Source: an uncultured Prevotellaceae bacterium (GTDB lineage Bacteria; Bacteroidota; Bacteroidia; Bacteroidales; Muribaculaceae). Taken from it: a DNA stretch of 64,000 nt. The notes beneath the pieces are model-generated. The model worked only from the letters and a program-made list of their open reading frames with translations, was not told where the DNA came from and made no database searches. This document shows, one piece after another, positions 1 to 8,397 of this stretch. Each line of letters begins with the position of its first letter. Position 1 is the first letter of the stretch. The position numbers and the translations under genes were made by a program. Where the stretch lies: assembly GCA_900320055.1 (NCBI GenBank), contig ONQS01000003.1:31752-95751 (forward strand), given 5' to 3'.

Positions 1-43
1 GTTGTATTGTGTTGAATTAATCGTTTGGATTCTGGTTGATCAA

Positions 44-898
44 TCAATAGGCGGTGTAGTCGGGGTAGGTTCTGCCGCCAGCCACTACCGTAGCGCTGCT
101 TCCGATCATGTAGTTGATCATGAGGGTGTCGTTGACCAGATCGACGTTGGCGTCAAAGGTCTTGAACGGATACTTGTCGGTGGTCTTGGTGTTGTAGCCG
201 GTGCTGTCGGTCCAGGCCTTGTACAGGGCCGATGTCGACAGGTTGGTGCCTGTCAGGCTATAGCCGTTGGGGGTGACGGTGCAGGGCACGCTCATCGCCG
301 TGATGCTGATGAATCGTCTCAAGTCCTTGGCATGTACGATGTCCATTACCTTGACGACGGCGTTGGACGTCGTGGGCGACAGGGTGAACTGGTAGATGGC
401 ATTGTCGATTGTGGTAGCCTTGGTCGTGTCGTCATAGGTGATGACGCTCCTGGTCTTCAGGAAGAACACATCTGCTATGGTCGAGATGATGCGGATGCCG
501 TCGGCTGTGGTGTAACGGTAGCGCATCGAGGCCTCGTTAAAATCGACATAACCGCTGAACTTGCTGTCCTTGGGCGAGCGCAACTCGTAGAATCCCAGTC
601 GCTTGGGTGTTGCGGTGAGGTCGTCGAGACGGATGGTCTTGTCGCCGTTACCGTCGTTGTAGTTGAGTTCGAGCGACGCCTTGTGGTTGGTGGTGTCGAG
701 CGTCAGGCGGTTGTGGGTGCTGCTCATGCCCAGCACTTGGCCATTGACCGTGTTGTACAGGTGGTTGACCATAGGAGTGTTGACGACAAACACGCCATCG
801 CCTCGCTTGTCATTGCCGCCAGAGGGCTCGTCGTTGCCGCACGAGATGACTCCCAGGATCAAGCCTGCAGCGGCTATCATCAGTAAAATCTTCTTCAT
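44..898 (-). CDS. Lipoprotein of unknown function (larger of two neighbours)
   Basis: The product is 284 residues if translation starts at the ATG at 896-898. The reading frame is open 30 codons further upstream, but only the internal Met is followed by a lipoprotein signal (MKKILLMIAAAGLILGV, then a lipobox ending in Cys and GNDEPSGG). The mature part is rich in beta-strand-like, Thr/Asp-rich sequence with no catalytic motif I recognise. A lipocalin or calycin-like barrel is possible but is a guess. The protein is probably anchored in the outer membrane. It is the last of three minus-strand genes behind a TonB-dependent receptor. A terminator lies between it and the second lipoprotein gene, so it may have its own promoter. 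Function is unknown. Confidence 0.8.
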   Translation of the reverse strand: MKKILLMIAAAGLILGVISCGNDEPSGGNDKRGDGVFVVNTPMVNHLYNTVNGQVLGMSSTHNRLTLDTTNHKASLELNYNDGNGDKTIRLDDLTATPKRLGFYELRSPKDSKFSGYVDFNEASMRYRYTTADGIRIISTIADVFFLKTRSVITYDDTTKATTIDNAIYQFTLSPTTSNAVVKVMDIVHAKDLRRFISITAMSVPCTVTPNGYSLTGTNLSTSALYKAWTDSTGYNTKTTDKYPFKTFDANVDLVNDTLMINYMIGSSATVVAGGRTYPDYTAY

Positions 899-942
899 GT
901 CTGTGTTGGATGTAGTTGAAAAAATCTGCCTCATTGGCGCGG

Positions 943-950
943 CAAAGATA
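943..950 (-). promoter_or_regulatory. Candidate -7 element for the lipoprotein gene at 44-898
   Basis: Read on the minus strand this is TATCTTTG, a full match to the Bacteroidetes -7 consensus TAnnTTTG, 45 nt before the chosen start codon. No good TTTG/TTG element lies 19-21 nt further upstream, where the preceding terminator stem sits, so the promoter is only half supported. Confidence 0.4.
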
Positions 951-954
951 CATT

Positions 955-992
955 TAAAAAACAAATGGTGCACCGAATCTTGCACCATTTGT
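955..992 (-). terminator. Rho-independent terminator after the small lipoprotein gene
   Basis: On the minus strand a perfect 12-bp inverted repeat (ACAAATGGTGCA at 992-981 against TGCACCATTTGT at 972-961, 8-nt loop) is followed directly by six T residues. It lies 35 nt after the stop codon of the lipoprotein gene that ends at 1027, so it separates that gene from the next lipoprotein gene. Confidence 0.8.
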
Positions 993-1026
993 AATGTTTT
1001 TTATGAAAATATATGTTAATTGACGG

Positions 1027-1488
1027 TTACTTGAGTTTGCCACTATCGGCAAAGTGGCCTCCGTGACAGTCAAATGCGATGTCATAGGTGCGGTTCTTGG
1101 TGTCGACGGTACACGTGAGGTTGGTCACCAGATAGCGGTCGTCGGTGAGTTGCATCATCGTGCTGCCACGCTGCATGTAGGGGTGCATGCCTGTGCCGGC
1201 ATAGGTGAATACGTTGCCCGTCTTGTCAACGGTGAGGGGGGCGTCCACGCGGATGCTCATAGCGGGCGACTGGGCTTCGCCGATGGTAAACACGATGTTA
1301 TACATGTAGATGCTGCTTGAATCCTTCTCGGTGTTGATGGCGAACAGGAAGTGCAGATCGGTCTCGTTGTCATAAGCGCTCTCCAGGTCGGCGCTCACGG
1401 GCTTGTCGGGTTCATTGTCCTTGCCACATGCGCTGAAGACCAGGCTCAGCATGGTGACAACAAACAACAGGGTGAAAATCTTCTTCAT
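1027..1488 (-). CDS. Small lipoprotein of unknown function
   Basis: The product is 153 residues. It has a clear lipoprotein signal: MKKIFTLLFVVTMLSLVFSAC, where the cysteine is the predicted lipidation site, followed by the acidic stretch GKDNEPDKP typical of surface-exposed or outer-membrane lipoproteins. The remainder is a compact strand-rich domain of about 120 residues ending in a Cys/His-containing tail (DCHGGHFADSGKLK). It has its own promoter (1574-1605) and terminator (955-992), so it is probably transcribed separately from the receptor gene upstream. I do not recognise the family. Its position next to a TonB-dependent receptor suggests, without proof, a cell-surface role. Confidence 0.75.
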   Translation of the reverse strand: MKKIFTLLFVVTMLSLVFSACGKDNEPDKPVSADLESAYDNETDLHFLFAINTEKDSSSIYMYNIVFTIGEAQSPAMSIRVDAPLTVDKTGNVFTYAGTGMHPYMQRGSTMMQLTDDRYLVTNLTCTVDTKNRTYDIAFDCHGGHFADSGKLK

Positions 1489-1573
1489 TACTCTCTTGTT
1501 TATATAAAAATGATTGATAAAAATGATTATTCCGTTGATTGGACTAAATGGGTCTTGACGCAGTTAGCGGGTG

Positions 1574-1605
1574 CAAAAGTAGATGCTTTTGTTTTAATCT
1601 GCAAG
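1574..1605 (-). promoter_or_regulatory. Bacteroidetes-type promoter for the small lipoprotein gene
   Basis: On the minus strand a CTTG element (1605-1602) is followed after 20 nt by TACTTTTG (1581-1574), which matches TAnnTTTG. The leader to the start codon would be about 80 nt and is A/T-rich. Confidence 0.6.
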
Positions 1606-1704
1606 TTTTTTTGAGAAGAATTATTAATAATTATCAGTCTGTGCGCTTCGCTCAATCTTTGGGTGAACGGTATGGGCTGCTGTGACTTAAAGGCCCGAAA
1701 AGGC

Positions 1705-3939
1705 TCAGAAGTTGAGCCGTAGTGTGGCGCCCATCGACCGTCCGTGTCCACGCTGCAGGAAGTGATGCTGGATCGACACGAAGTAGAACGTCTTGTAGTC
1801 TGTGTCGGTGAGGTTGCGTCCCCACAGTTGCAGGCTGTAACGTGCCTGTTTCCAGGTGATGGATGCGCCCAGCAGGGCGTAGAAGGGCTGGCGCATGGTG
1901 TTGGCCTCGTCCCAGTAGATGTCGCCCGTGGCACGCACGTTGGCCGCCAGCGTGAGCAGTTTGTTGCTGTCGCCGCCTATCTCGAGCGAGTGGCTGGCCT
2001 CGGCAAACAGGGTGTGCATCGGCGCATATGGAACGCGGTTACCGCTATGATCCTGCTTGCCGTCGTTGTAGTCCTTGAAGGTGGAACGAGTGAAACCATA
2101 ACTTAAATTCAGGTGCGACAACTTGCTGGGATTGACCGACATGGTGAACTCAAAACCCCAACTGCGGGTCTTGCCCGCATTGGTCATCATGCGCCCTGTG
2201 GTCGTGCCCGGCGGGAAGACGGTCAACTGGCGGTCACGGCAGTCCATATAGAAGATGTCCATGTCGCTCTGCACACGAGCGTCCCAGCACTCGAAGTGTC
2301 CACCCAACTCATAGTTCCAAGCCTTCTCGGGCTTATAGCCCACCATCTTGTCCACATCGTATTGCGCCCCGATGCCCATCATGCCCATCAGTCGCTGCTG
2401 CAGCACGTCGCTGAACATCTGAGTGTTGAACCCTCCGGCCTTGCTGCCGCGTGAGGCAGCGATATAGACGGTGTGGTTCTTGCCGGGCCAGGGATGCCAG
2501 CACAGGCTCACATTGGGCAAGATGCCCACAAAGTCCTTGTTGAGCGTGCCCCGCTCGTCGATGTCGATGTTCTCGTGGGCATAGAGTTGGCCCGTGGCGC
2601 CCTTCAGGATGCTGTAGCCCGTGTGGGTCTCGCTGTGGTAGTTGAGGCGTGCGTGCTCATAGTCGATGCGCAGGCCGGCCGACAGTGTCCATTGGCCCCA
2701 GTTGTAGTGCGACTCGTGATAGAGCGCGGCACCCCAGTTGGGGCTGGTGAACTCGCTGCCTAGCAAGAAGGTGCGCTCATCCCAGGCGATGGGATACTCG
2801 GGCAGGGCCTCATTGGCATGGCGCTCAATCAGGTCGGCGATGCCGTAGTCATAGAAGTTGACTGGTGCCCGCATCGTGTAGCGGCGATAGAAACCGCTCA
2901 TGCCGGCCAGCCAGTTGTAGCCTTGGGCACGGTTGTGACTGCGGGCAATCAGATCTTGGGTCACGGCATGCTCACGTCGAGCCTGGGTGAGGGTGAAGTA
3001 GTCGCGCGGCGTAAAGTCCTGGTCCAGTGTCATGTTGTCGTCCAGAAACTGGTAACTGGTGATGCTGGATAGGGTGAAGCGGTCCAGCGACTTGCGCACC
3101 GTCAGGCCATCGGTGACCGAGGTGCGGCGGTAGAAGCAGGTGTCGTTATAGGCGATGCTTCCGGTCTCGACCCACTCATAGGGGTAACCTCCCTGACGGC
3201 TTGTGGTCACCGAGGCTACGTTCGACACATACCAGCCCTGTCGGTCGCGCCATTCCACCTTGGCGCGGGCGCTCAGCATGCGCTCCCAGTCGCAGCGCTT
3301 GCCGTTATGCTGGTTGCGGAACTCGCCCAGCGTGCTGCTGTACTGAGCCGACAGCGACACGCCCAGGTTGTCGTTGAGCAGGCGGTAGTGGCTTGCCCCC
3401 ACGCGCCATGAGCCGTGAGAGGCGCTCTCGACCAGGGCGCGTGTGCCCTGGTAGTTGAGCGGCGACAGGGTGTAGATGTTCATCAGGCCTCCCAGCGTGT
3501 TGCGGCCGTAGAGGGTGTTCTGCGGGCCGCGCAGCATCTCAAAGCGGGCCACGTCGGCCAGATCAAAGTCGTAGTTCTCTTTGGTCATCACGGGCACGTT
3601 GTCGATGGTCAGACCCACTGCGGGCTGGTCGATGCGTGTGCCGATGCCGCGCACATACACCGTCGAGGTCATGCGGCTGCCATAGTCGGGAATAAACAGG
3701 TTGGGTACCAGGTCGGCGGCGGTCTTGACCGACGTCACCTGGTTGCGCTCAGCCTCCTGACGGCCGATGACTGTCAGGGCCGTGGCCTGCGTGCGCAGGT
3801 CGGCGCTCTGCTTGATGGCGGTGACGGTGACCTCGTTGAGCGATAGCGTGTCGCTCAGTGTGCTGGCGTTCTCGTTGGGAACCGCCAGGGCACTCACCCC
3901 CATGCTGATGGCCAATAGGAATGAAGTCGTTTTTTTCAT
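1705..3939 (-). CDS. TonB-dependent outer-membrane receptor
   Basis: The product is 744 residues, a normal length for a TonB-dependent receptor. A signal peptide (MKKTTSFLLAISMGVSALA) is followed by a short region with NEVTVTA, resembling the start of a TonB box and plug. The plug domain spans roughly residues 50-160 and carries YVRGIGTR, GLTIDNVPV, FEMLRGPQNTLYGRNTLGG and MNIYT. The rest is beta-barrel sequence ending in a terminal Phe (ATLRLNF), as expected for recognition by the BAM machinery. There is no N-terminal carboxypeptidase-like domain and no SusD neighbour, so it is more like a siderophore, metal-chelate or cofactor receptor than a SusC glycan importer. The substrate cannot be told from sequence. 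Two lipoprotein genes follow on the same strand. Confidence 0.93.
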   Translation of the reverse strand: MKKTTSFLLAISMGVSALAVPNENASTLSDTLSLNEVTVTAIKQSADLRTQATALTVIGRQEAERNQVTSVKTAADLVPNLFIPDYGSRMTSTVYVRGIGTRIDQPAVGLTIDNVPVMTKENYDFDLADVARFEMLRGPQNTLYGRNTLGGLMNIYTLSPLNYQGTRALVESASHGSWRVGASHYRLLNDNLGVSLSAQYSSTLGEFRNQHNGKRCDWERMLSARAKVEWRDRQGWYVSNVASVTTSRQGGYPYEWVETGSIAYNDTCFYRRTSVTDGLTVRKSLDRFTLSSITSYQFLDDNMTLDQDFTPRDYFTLTQARREHAVTQDLIARSHNRAQGYNWLAGMSGFYRRYTMRAPVNFYDYGIADLIERHANEALPEYPIAWDERTFLLGSEFTSPNWGAALYHESHYNWGQWTLSAGLRIDYEHARLNYHSETHTGYSILKGATGQLYAHENIDIDERGTLNKDFVGILPNVSLCWHPWPGKNHTVYIAASRGSKAGGFNTQMFSDVLQQRLMGMMGIGAQYDVDKMVGYKPEKAWNYELGGHFECWDARVQSDMDIFYMDCRDRQLTVFPPGTTTGRMMTNAGKTRSWGFEFTMSVNPSKLSHLNLSYGFTRSTFKDYNDGKQDHSGNRVPYAPMHTLFAEASHSLEIGGDSNKLLTLAANVRATGDIYWDEANTMRQPFYALLGASITWKQARYSLQLWGRNLTDTDYKTFYFVSIQHHFLQRGHGRSMGATLRLNF

Positions 3940-3944
3940 GGCCG

Positions 3945-3960
3945 CAAAGGTACAAAGTTA
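3945..3960 (-). promoter_or_regulatory. Two adjacent -7-like elements before the TonB receptor gene
   Basis: On the minus strand TAACTTTG (3960-3953) and TACCTTTG (3952-3945) lie back to back just ahead of the start codon at 3939. Both match TAnnTTTG. Neither has a clear TTG element 19-21 nt upstream. The closer one would leave almost no leader, so the farther one, or both, may be used. Confidence 0.4.
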
Positions 3961-3989
3961 TCGGGGATTAAAGTGAGGAATTAAGATTT

Positions 3990-4190
3990 TTTTTGGCTAT
4001 GCTACAAGTGCCTTGCTCATCGGTTACCGCTTGTCTTGACCCGGCCAGCCCACTGGAATCCCTGGCGGAATGTGTGGCGGATGGCAACTGCATAACCGCC
4101 TGCGATTCAGGTCGCCTGGCGCTGCCCGTGGGCGCAGCGGCCGGTCCCCGACGGCGATGGGCCTTGTGGTGTGGAAATTGAGCGGAGTGC
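3990..4190. other. GC-rich intergenic stretch without a recognised gene
   Basis: The gap between the divergent receptor and dockerin/SUMF1 genes is 368 nt. Its centre is clearly more GC-rich than its AT-rich edges. Short open frames exist on both strands, but none has a leader, a promoter next to it or a recognisable product. It could be a decayed gene end or a structured RNA. I see no decisive feature. Confidence 0.3.
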
Positions 4191-4225
4191 GGTGTGTATG
4201 ATTTTGTCATTTTTTTTCGCGTTTA

Positions 4226-4257
4226 TTGTGATAATTAAAATTTTTGCTCTAAATTTG
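4226..4257 (+). promoter_or_regulatory. Promoter for the dockerin/SUMF1 gene
   Basis: TTG at 4226-4228 and TAAATTTG at 4250-4257 are 21 nt apart and match the Bacteroidetes sigma factor consensus. The expected leader of about 45 nt is A/T-rich and leads to the ATG at 4308. Confidence 0.55.
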
Positions 4258-4307
4258 CCGAGTTTTTTTAAGGCAATCTCACATTTAACCAATTAGAATA
4301 GACCAAA

Positions 4308-5291
4308 ATGAAGACCCTGTTTAGAGCCATATTCGGCCTCTGCCTTATGGCGATGTTCTGGATGCCGATGAGTGCTCAAGAGAGTGCCACACGCGGCGAT
4401 GTGGATAACGATAAAGATGTGACAATCAGCGATGTGACGGCATTGATCGATTACCTGCTCAAGGGCAGTGACGACCCGCGCATCGCAGTGGCGGCCGATG
4501 TGGATCAGGACAATGCTGTCACCATCAGCGACGTGACGGCTCTGATCGACTACCTGCTCAAGGGCGAGTGGCCCTATGTGGCCCAAGTCGAGGAGATTAC
4601 TGTGGGCACTGTCACTTTCAGGATGATTCCCGTGCAGGGAGGCACCTTCACCATGGGAGGGCGCGAGAGCGACCCCTATGTGAGGCCTTGGGAGACACCG
4701 GCCCACGAGGTGACCCTATCGGATTACTACATCGCCGAAACCGAGGTGACACAGGCGCTGTGGAAGGCTGTGATGGGCAACAATCCTAGTTATTTCAGAT
4801 CCTATAACGGTTATACCGACGACTTTCAGCGTCCCGTTGAGAGTGTGAGTTATAGTCAGTGCAAGGCATTCATCAACAGACTGAACCAGAAGACGGGCAA
4901 GGTGTTCCGCATGCTCACCGAGGCCGAGTGGGAATATGCCGCACGTGGCGGCCGGCTGAGCAAGGGCTACCTGTATGCCGGCAGCGACAGTTCTGAACTG
5001 GTGGGGTGGTACAACGGCACCGCCGGCAAGATGCCGCACCCTGTGGCTTCGCTGCAGCCCAATGAGTTGGGCCTGTATGACATGAGCGGCAATATCGAAG
5101 AGTGGGTCAGCGATTATTATGGCCTCTATACCGAGGAGCCGCAGACCAACCCCCAGGGACCCGCATCGGGCACTTATCATGTGTCCCGTGGTGGCAACTG
5201 GGACAGCGCCTTCAGGGGTTGCCGTGTGACCTACCGCTATGATGCCTACGATGCGGCATCGTCGCACTATGGCCTGCGACTGGCCATGTGA
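4308..5291 (+). CDS. Secreted protein with N-terminal dockerin-like pair and SUMF1 (FGE-like) domain
   Basis: The product is 327 residues. A signal peptide (residues 1-23, ending SAQ) is followed by two dockerin type I-like repeats at about 29-53 and 64-86. Each has Asp-rich calcium-loop spacing (GDVDNDKDVTISDVTALIDY and DVDQDNAVTISDVTALIDY). Residues 100-327 form a formylglycine-generating-enzyme-type domain with GGTFTMGG, ETEVTQALWKAVMG, RMLTEAEWEYAARGG, DMSGNIEEWVSDYYG and a C-terminal GLRLAM. True sulfatase-activating enzymes carry two active-site cysteines near the GGSF-type motif. Here that stretch reads SRGGNWDSAFRGCRVTYR and keeps only one, and no sulfatase is nearby. I therefore read it as a secreted binding or structural SUMF1 protein, not a sulfatase maturase. 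A strong hairpin follows the gene. Confidence 0.85.
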   Translation: MKTLFRAIFGLCLMAMFWMPMSAQESATRGDVDNDKDVTISDVTALIDYLLKGSDDPRIAVAADVDQDNAVTISDVTALIDYLLKGEWPYVAQVEEITVGTVTFRMIPVQGGTFTMGGRESDPYVRPWETPAHEVTLSDYYIAETEVTQALWKAVMGNNPSYFRSYNGYTDDFQRPVESVSYSQCKAFINRLNQKTGKVFRMLTEAEWEYAARGGRLSKGYLYAGSDSSELVGWYNGTAGKMPHPVASLQPNELGLYDMSGNIEEWVSDYYGLYTEEPQTNPQGPASGTYHVSRGGNWDSAFRGCRVTYRYDAYDAASSHYGLRLAM

Positions 5292-5319
5292 TGCCAGGCA
5301 AAATAGCCGTAACCTTATA

Positions 5320-5355
5320 GCCGGAGGGAGCCGTGACTGTGCGGTTCCCTCCGGC
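5320..5355 (+). terminator. Strong GC hairpin after the dockerin/SUMF1 gene
   Basis: A 14-bp stem (GCCGGAGGGAGCCG at 5320-5333 with CGGTTCCCTCCGGC at 5342-5355, one G-U pair, 8-nt loop) begins 28 nt after the stop codon. No T-run follows, so it may slow or stabilise transcript ends rather than be a classic intrinsic terminator. Confidence 0.5.
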
Positions 5356-5460
5356 CGCTGTTGCCAGGGTGGGGCAGGGGCGGCAGGCGCTTGGGCTATC
5401 CCAGCCGGTCCCCGTGTGTGAGGAGTTGTTAACAACTATGAAATTTAGGAAGTGAAAAGG

Positions 5461-5491
5461 TTGGTCAGTTCATAATATTTATGTATATTTG
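5461..5491 (+). promoter_or_regulatory. Promoter of the nuo/atp block
   Basis: TTGG at 5461-5464 and TATATTTG at 5484-5491 are separated by 19 nt and match the Bacteroidetes consensus well. No comparably good promoter was found between nuoA and nuoN, so this is the likely main start for the long energy block. Confidence 0.7.
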
Positions 5492-5497
5492 CACCGC

Positions 5498-5694
5498 ATT
5501 TTGGAGCGTCGCTGTGGCAATGATTTGCGCCCGATGGGCGTAAGTGGTTGTGCAGTAGAGGCTTTGATGTGTTCGTGTGAATTAACCTGCCAAAAATTAA
5601 AACCGATTTTGTGCAAGCCTCGCGACCTGAAAGCCCGCTTTCACTAACTTAGGCACCGCCAGAATTATTAAAACAACTACATACAACTTCTTTT
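5498..5694 (+). other. Long 5' leader of the nuo/atp block
   Basis: About 195 nt separate the predicted transcription start from the nuoA ATG. The leader contains a small hairpin (GCGCCCGATGGGCG) and ends in an A/T-rich stretch without a Shine-Dalgarno site. I see no known riboswitch core. The length leaves room for regulation, but nothing specific can be shown. Confidence 0.4.
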
Positions 5695-6069
5695 ATGGAT
5701 TTATCAATTTTCGGAGTACAGAGTACCACACTCGCCATCACAGCGGCCTTGACCGGTGTGTTGCTGGTAGTCGGCGCTCTGGTTATCGCGTGGCTTATCG
5801 GCCCGCGCAGTTACACTGAGAAGAAAGGCGAGCCCTTTGAGTGCGGTATCCCCACCAGGGGCGACTCGATGGCCCAGTATCATGTGGGCTATTACCTGTT
5901 TGCCATCCTGTTCCTGATGTTTGACGTGGAGACGGTGTTCCTGTTCCCCTGGGCAACCATCTGTAAGGGTATTGGCAGTCAGGCCCTGCTCGCCGTGGGC
6001 ACTTTCCTTGTTATTTTGGTTTTAGGTCTGGCTTATGCCTGGAAGAAAGGAGCGTTGAGATGGAAGTGA
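5695..6069 (+). CDS. nuoA: NADH-quinone oxidoreductase subunit A
   Basis: The product is 124 residues with three hydrophobic segments (about 10-35, 65-88, 95-116), as in NuoA, a membrane-arm subunit of NDH-1 near the quinone site. Diagnostic motifs are KKGEPFECGIP in the loop after helix 1, and HVGYYLFAILFLMFDVETVF with the conserved acidic residues of helix 2. It is the first gene of the block and overlaps nuoB by 10 nt, which suggests translational coupling. Confidence 0.96.
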   Translation: MDLSIFGVQSTTLAITAALTGVLLVVGALVIAWLIGPRSYTEKKGEPFECGIPTRGDSMAQYHVGYYLFAILFLMFDVETVFLFPWATICKGIGSQALLAVGTFLVILVLGLAYAWKKGALRWK

Positions 6070-6671
6070 AAATCAAGTCGATGAAGTATGAGGACTTCAA
6101 GGACAACGAGTATATCGAAAACCTGGTAGAGCAACTGCGCGCTGGCGGCACCAACATCATCGTTGGCAAGTTGGACCAGTTGATGAACTGGGGCGTGAGC
6201 AACTCGCTGTGGCCGCTGTGCTTCGGCACCAGTTGCTGCGCCATCGAGTTTATGTGCCTGGGTGCTGCCCGCTACGACATGGCCCGCTACGGCTTTGAGG
6301 TGGCGCGCAACAGCCCCCGCCAGGCCGACTACATCATGTGCCAGGGCACGATCAACTACCGCATGGCACCGGCCCTCAAGCGCCTGTATGAGCAGATGGC
6401 CGAGCCCAAGTATGTCATCGCCTGCGGCTCGTGCACCGTCAGCGGCGGCCCGTTCAAGAACAGTTACTGCGTGGTTAAGGGCGTGAACGAGATCATCCCC
6501 GTGGATGTGTATCTGCCCGGCTGCCCCCCGCGTCCCGAGGCCTTCTTCTATGCCCTGATGCAGTTGCAGCGCAAGATCAAGGTGCAGAAGTACTTTGGCG
6601 GCGTTAACCGCAAAGAGAAACTCGAGGGCCTGAAGTATGACGGCAAGGTCCTGCAAGAGGAAGCCAAATAA
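6060..6671 (+). CDS. nuoB: NADH-quinone oxidoreductase subunit B
   Basis: The product is 203 residues. NuoB binds the terminal 4Fe-4S cluster N2 that hands electrons to quinone. The four expected ligands are visible: the adjacent pair C59-C60 in FGTSCCAIEF, C125 in ACGSCTVSGG and C155 in YLPGCPPRPE. The start overlaps the end of nuoA. The C-terminal tail beyond about residue 170 is charged and a little longer than in short NuoB forms. Confidence 0.97.
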   Translation: MEVKIKSMKYEDFKDNEYIENLVEQLRAGGTNIIVGKLDQLMNWGVSNSLWPLCFGTSCCAIEFMCLGAARYDMARYGFEVARNSPRQADYIMCQGTINYRMAPALKRLYEQMAEPKYVIACGSCTVSGGPFKNSYCVVKGVNEIIPVDVYLPGCPPRPEAFFYALMQLQRKIKVQKYFGGVNRKEKLEGLKYDGKVLQEEAK

Positions 6672-6698
6672 TTTAACCCGACAAAAATCCATTCAGAT

Positions 6699-8333
6699 AT
6701 GGCAGATATACAAGAAAAAATCACTCAGTTGTGCCTCCAGGCTCAAGTCGACACCACGGGCGAGTTCCCCATGGTGACCGTCGATGACGCTCAGTGGCAC
6801 GACCTGGCACGCGCCTTGAAGGAGCAGTTGCACTACGATGTGCTGAGCGCCGTCGTGGGCATGGACTGGACCGAGGCCCTGGGCTGTGTTTATTACCTGA
6901 CCAACACCAGCACCCATGAGTTGCTGCACGTGAAGGTGGCTACCGCCGACCGCGAGAATCCCCGCCTGCACTCGGTGGTGGACCTGTGGCCCGTGGCCAA
7001 CTTCCAGGAGCGCGAGGTGTATGACTTCTTCGGCATCGTGTTTATCGGCCACCCCGACATGCGCCGCATGTTTCTGCGCACCGACTGGGTGGGCTACCCC
7101 CTGCGCAAGGACTATGATCCCGCGAGCAATCCCCTGCGTCTCGACGACGAGACCAACGAGGACTACACCTGCCGCTGGGTCGAGGACGAGCAGGGCAATG
7201 TCAAGAAGATCGACGGCAAGGTGTTTGAGGACGACGAGTATGTCGTGAACGTGGGCCCGCAGCACCCGTCCACCCATGGTGTGATGCGCTATCGCGCCAG
7301 CCTCGACGGCGAGATCGTCAAGAAGATCGACGTCGTGAGCGGATACATCCACCGCGGCATCGAGAAGTTGTGTGAGAACCTGACCTATCCCCAGATGCTG
7401 CTCTACACCGAGCGCATGGACTATATGGCCGCCCACATCAACCGTCACTGCATGTGCATGTGTGTGGAGAAGGCCCTGGGTCTGGAAGTGCCCCGCCGTG
7501 CCGAACTCATCCGCCTGATGATGGACGAGTTGATGCGCCTGTCGTCACACCTGCTCAGTTACGGCTGCTTGACGATGGACCAGGGCGCTACGACCGCCTT
7601 CTTCTACGGTTTCCGTGAGAGGGAATTGATCTATGACATCTTTGACCGCACCTGCGGCGCCCGCATGTCGATGAGTTACAGCACCATCGGCGGTGTGGTG
7701 GCCGACGTGCATGAGGACTTTATTAAAGATGTGCGCCACGCCTGTGACGTCATCGAGAAGAATCTGGCCGAGTATCACAAACTCTTTACCGGTAACGTCA
7801 TCGCCGTGAACCGCATGACGGGTGTGGGCATCCTCACCAAGCAGGAAGCCATCGCCTATGACATCACCGGCCCCTCGGGTCGCGCCAGCGGATGGCACTG
7901 CGACGTGCGCAAGACCAACCCCTACTCGCTGTATAACGAGTTTGACTTCGACGAGGTGACCTACGAGCATGGCGACTCGATGGACCGCTACATGGTGCGT
8001 ATGCGCGAGATGGAGCAGTGCATCAAGATTCTGCGCCAGGCTTGCGACAAACTCGAGGCCGAGGGTATCCAGGGCGAGTACTGCGCTGCAAAGGTGCCCA
8101 AGGTGATGAAACTGCCCGCCGGCCACTGGTACCAGCAGGTAGAGGCTAGCCGCGGCGCCTTCGGCGTGTACATCGAGAGCGATGGCGGCACCAAGCCCGT
8201 GCGCGTGCACTTCCAGTCGCCGTGCTACAACCTGATCGGCGTGGTCGACCTCACTTGCAAGGACAACATGATCGCCGACCTGATCACCATCACGGCATCG
8301 CTCGACTTCGTAATCCCCGATATCGACCGCTAG
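6699..8333 (+). CDS. nuoCD: Fused NADH-quinone oxidoreductase subunits C and D
   Basis: The product is 544 residues and fuses NuoC (about 1-150) to NuoD (about 180-544). The C part ends with the NuoC signature around NFQEREVYDFFGIVFIGHPD and RRMFLRTDW. The D part starts with NVGPQHPSTHGVMR (residues 184-197), followed by HRGIEKLCE and ERMDYMAAH, which line the quinone cavity together with NuoB. C-D fusion also occurs in Escherichia coli and is usual in Bacteroidetes. The gene lies 27 nt after nuoB and 64 nt before nuoH. Confidence 0.97.
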   Translation: MADIQEKITQLCLQAQVDTTGEFPMVTVDDAQWHDLARALKEQLHYDVLSAVVGMDWTEALGCVYYLTNTSTHELLHVKVATADRENPRLHSVVDLWPVANFQEREVYDFFGIVFIGHPDMRRMFLRTDWVGYPLRKDYDPASNPLRLDDETNEDYTCRWVEDEQGNVKKIDGKVFEDDEYVVNVGPQHPSTHGVMRYRASLDGEIVKKIDVVSGYIHRGIEKLCENLTYPQMLLYTERMDYMAAHINRHCMCMCVEKALGLEVPRRAELIRLMMDELMRLSSHLLSYGCLTMDQGATTAFFYGFRERELIYDIFDRTCGARMSMSYSTIGGVVADVHEDFIKDVRHACDVIEKNLAEYHKLFTGNVIAVNRMTGVGILTKQEAIAYDITGPSGRASGWHCDVRKTNPYSLYNEFDFDEVTYEHGDSMDRYMVRMREMEQCIKILRQACDKLEAEGIQGEYCAAKVPKVMKLPAGHWYQQVEASRGAFGVYIESDGGTKPVRVHFQSPCYNLIGVVDLTCKDNMIADLITITASLDFVIPDIDR

Positions 8334-8397
8334 AGCGCCGCCTGATGACGAGAGTTAATATCACAAGAGAACAAAACCACTAAAAGAGACAAGAGAT

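Noticed and set aside
2-886. Open frame on the plus strand opposite the first lipoprotein gene
   Set aside because: The minus-strand frame has a signal peptide and lipobox. The plus-strand frame is rich in Val, Gly and His and has no start context.
4605-5291. Active sulfatase-maturing enzyme
   Set aside because: One of the two needed cysteines is missing at the expected place and no sulfatase gene is near.
5498-5694. Known riboswitch in the nuo leader
   Set aside because: No conserved core of a riboswitch that I know could be found in the 195-nt leader.
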